Assembly: GCF_018122735.1 (NCBI RefSeq)
Contig: NZ_JAGRRD010000001.1
Span: forward strand, 2,187,262-2,251,261
Direction: 5' to 3'
Source of the DNA: Azoarcus sp. L1K30
Lineage (GTDB): Bacteria > Pseudomonadota > Gammaproteobacteria > Burkholderiales > Rhodocyclaceae
DNA: 64,000 nucleotides
Below the pieces are notes generated by a model. The model was not told the DNA's origin and made no database searches. It saw only the letters and a program-made list of their open reading frames with translations. Positions 62,857 through 64,000 of the stretch are shown here, one piece after another; position 1 is the stretch's first letter, and the number at the start of each line of letters is the position of its first letter. A program made the position numbers and the translations under genes.

Positions 62857-64000
62857 CCAACCTGGATGGCCAGGCCCTTGAGGTATTCACCCTCGGGCAC
62901 TGCCAGCCCGACCGGGTGATCCGGCGCGGCGGCCAGACGATGCAGGATGCGCGCGTCGACGCCGGCATCGCCGGCAGCACTGGCGACGATCTTCTGGAAC
63001 ATCTCGAGTCCGATTCCGCCCGAACAGGAATAGGTCATCAGGATACCCCCCGGCGCCAGCAATCGGAATCCGAACAGGTTGATGTCCTTGTACGCGCGTG
63101 CGGCGCGTTCGGCGTGGGCGGCAGAGGGCGCGAACTTGGGCGGATCGAGGATGATCAGGTCGAACTTCCGCCCTTCGGCATTCAGACCGCGCAGGGCTTC
63201 GAACACATCGTCCTCGCACCAGTCCGCGCGTGAGGCGTCGAGCTGCGGATTGAGTGCGAGATTGCGCGCTGCCGTTGCCAACGCCGGGCCCGAGGAGTCG
63301 ATCGACAAGACGCTGCTCGCCCCACCAGCCAAAGCCTGAAGCGAAAAACCGCCCGTATAGCAGAAGCAGTTCAGTATGCGTCGGTCGCGCGCAAGCTCCC
63401 CGGTCAGCTTGCGATTGTCGCGCTGGTCGAGATAGAAGCCGGTCTTGTGCCCACCGACGACATCAACCTCCATGCGCACGCCGTTTTCGACGATCTGCAG
63501 ACCGTCGGCGGGCAGCTCGCCATATGCAAGACCGGCCCGCGGCTCCAGTCCTTCGAGCCGTCTCACTTCGGAATCGGAGCGCTCATAGACTGCCACGCAG
63601 CCGGTCGCCTGCACCAGACCGGCAACGATGGCATCACGCCACTTGTCGGCACCCGCACTGGTCAGCTGCACGACGACGACCGCACCATAGCGATCCGCAA
63701 TCACACCGGGCAATCCGTCGGATTCGCCATGAATCAGGCGCACCCCGTCCTGCGCACTCAGCATGGGATGGGTCGCACGTCGAGCCACCGATTCGGCGAC
63801 CTTGCGCTTGAAGAAGGCATGATCGACCGCCGCCTCGGCATCGAGCGACCATACGCGCGCGCGGATCTGCGATTCGGGCGACCACGCAGCACGCGCGATC
63901 ACCGTGCCATCGGCCGCCACGACATCGACGGTATCGCCCGGGCGGGCCCGCCCCTCAAGCCGTGCAACCGACCCGGCAAAAATCCACGGATGACGGCGGA
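62853..64000 (-). CDS. rlmI: 23S rRNA (cytosine1962-C5)-methyltransferase RlmI, N-terminus beyond the window
   Basis: RlmI methylates C1962 of 23S rRNA. The frame is open to the right edge, so the start is missing; about 382 residues are visible. The first visible part (RHPWIFAGSVARLEGRARPGD) is the N-terminal PUA domain. Then come a RlmI linker, VVGGHKTGFYLDQRDNRK, the SAM motif VLNCFCYTGGFSLQALAGGA-like segment (ILNCFCYTGGFSLQALAGGA), DLIILDPPKFAPS and the late YSCSGGI motif with the catalytic cysteine. Nearly full length compared with the usual 395 residues. Confidence 0.95.
   Translation of the reverse strand, partial: RRHPWIFAGSVARLEGRARPGDTVDVVAADGTVIARAAWSPESQIRARVWSLDAEAAVDHAFFKRKVAESVARRATHPMLSAQDGVRLIHGESDGLPGVIADRYGAVVVVQLTSAGADKWRDAIVAGLVQATGCVAVYERSDSEVRRLEGLEPRAGLAYGELPADGLQIVENGVRMEVDVVGGHKTGFYLDQRDNRKLTGELARDRRILNCFCYTGGFSLQALAGGASSVLSIDSSGPALATAARNLALNPQLDASRADWCEDDVFEALRGLNAEGRKFDLIILDPPKFAPSAAHAERAARAYKDINLFGFRLLAPGGILMTYSCSGGIGLEMFQKIVASAAGDAGVDARILHRLAAAPDHPVGLAVPEGEYLKGLAIQVG

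Overview
The window is a gene-dense, high-GC stretch of bacterial chromosome. It looks betaproteobacterial, probably Rhodocyclales (Azoarcus/Thauera/Aromatoleum-like). This rests on gene content and order: rpsU-dnaG-rpoD-tRNA, pncC-recA-recX, lptB-rpoN-hpf-ptsN-hprK, BPSS1780-type membrane proteins, DUF1840 and DUF2782 proteins, and a long fused DUF3683 FAD/Fe-S oxidoreductase. The placement is inferred by eye, not by a search. No rRNA, CRISPR array, prophage, insertion sequence or integron was seen. One tRNA is present. No gene-free gap is longer than about 210 bases.

Layout. 1-5.8 kb: 3' end of plsY, tsaD, then the macromolecular-synthesis cluster rpsU-dnaG-rpoD with a 17-bp terminator hairpin after rpsU and a CAU-anticodon tRNA (probably Ile2) after rpoD. 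5.9-9.1 kb: a large membrane GGDEF-EAL protein, divergent from thiL with a perfect palindrome between them. 9.3-18.5 kb: thiL-pgpA-pncC-recA-recX-lptB-rpoN-hpf-ptsN-hprK, then ilvA. 18.6-26.7 kb: a solute-binding protein, 5-formyl-THF cyclo-ligase, lytic transglycosylase, an NDUFA9-like reductase, glutathione transferases, cca, a DUF2905 protein and a hydrolase. 26.9-32.6 kb: a small orphan gene, a MidA-type methyltransferase, a pteridine-reductase-like SDR, ttcA, a cyclase-like/FHA protein, a psiF-like gene broken by an amber codon, YqaA and RidA. 32.8-36.6 kb: the 1289-residue oxidoreductase. 36.7-40.8 kb (minus strand): pyrE, a coiled-coil secreted protein, a molybdopterin oxidoreductase and a sirtuin. 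40.9-45.9 kb: xthA, the yqjD-yqjE-yqjK-like membrane trio, uracil permease and upp, then hpt and a DUF1840 protein. 46-50.8 kb (minus): a WecA-like transferase with a sugar epimerase, and polA. 50.9-62.9 kb (plus): a LOG-family enzyme, DUF2782, deoxyinosine glycosylase, thrB, two BPSS1780 proteins, nadD-rsfS-rlmH-maf-rng-prenyltransferase-HAD, ruvA, ruvB and two small membrane proteins. 62.9-64 kb (minus): rlmI, cut by the window edge.

How the genes relate. Many neighbours overlap by 1-23 bases (ATGA or TGATG junctions), so long translationally coupled operons are likely. Themes are replication, repair and recombination (dnaG, recA, recX, ruvAB, polA, xthA, deoxyinosine glycosylase), sigma factors (rpoD, rpoN), nitrogen-type PTS regulation (ptsN, hprK), RNA modification and processing (tsaD, ttcA, cca, rng, rlmH, rlmI) and nucleotide salvage (pyrE, upp, uraA, hpt).

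I saw no convincing new multi-gene system. The leads most worth following are the amber-interrupted psiF-like gene, a 70-residue orphan with a hairpin and two Shine-Dalgarno-like sites in its leader, a 22-bp palindrome beside the c-di-GMP enzyme, a glycine-tailed small protein coupled to a membrane protein after ruvB, and a cyclase-like domain lacking metal aspartates fused to FHA.
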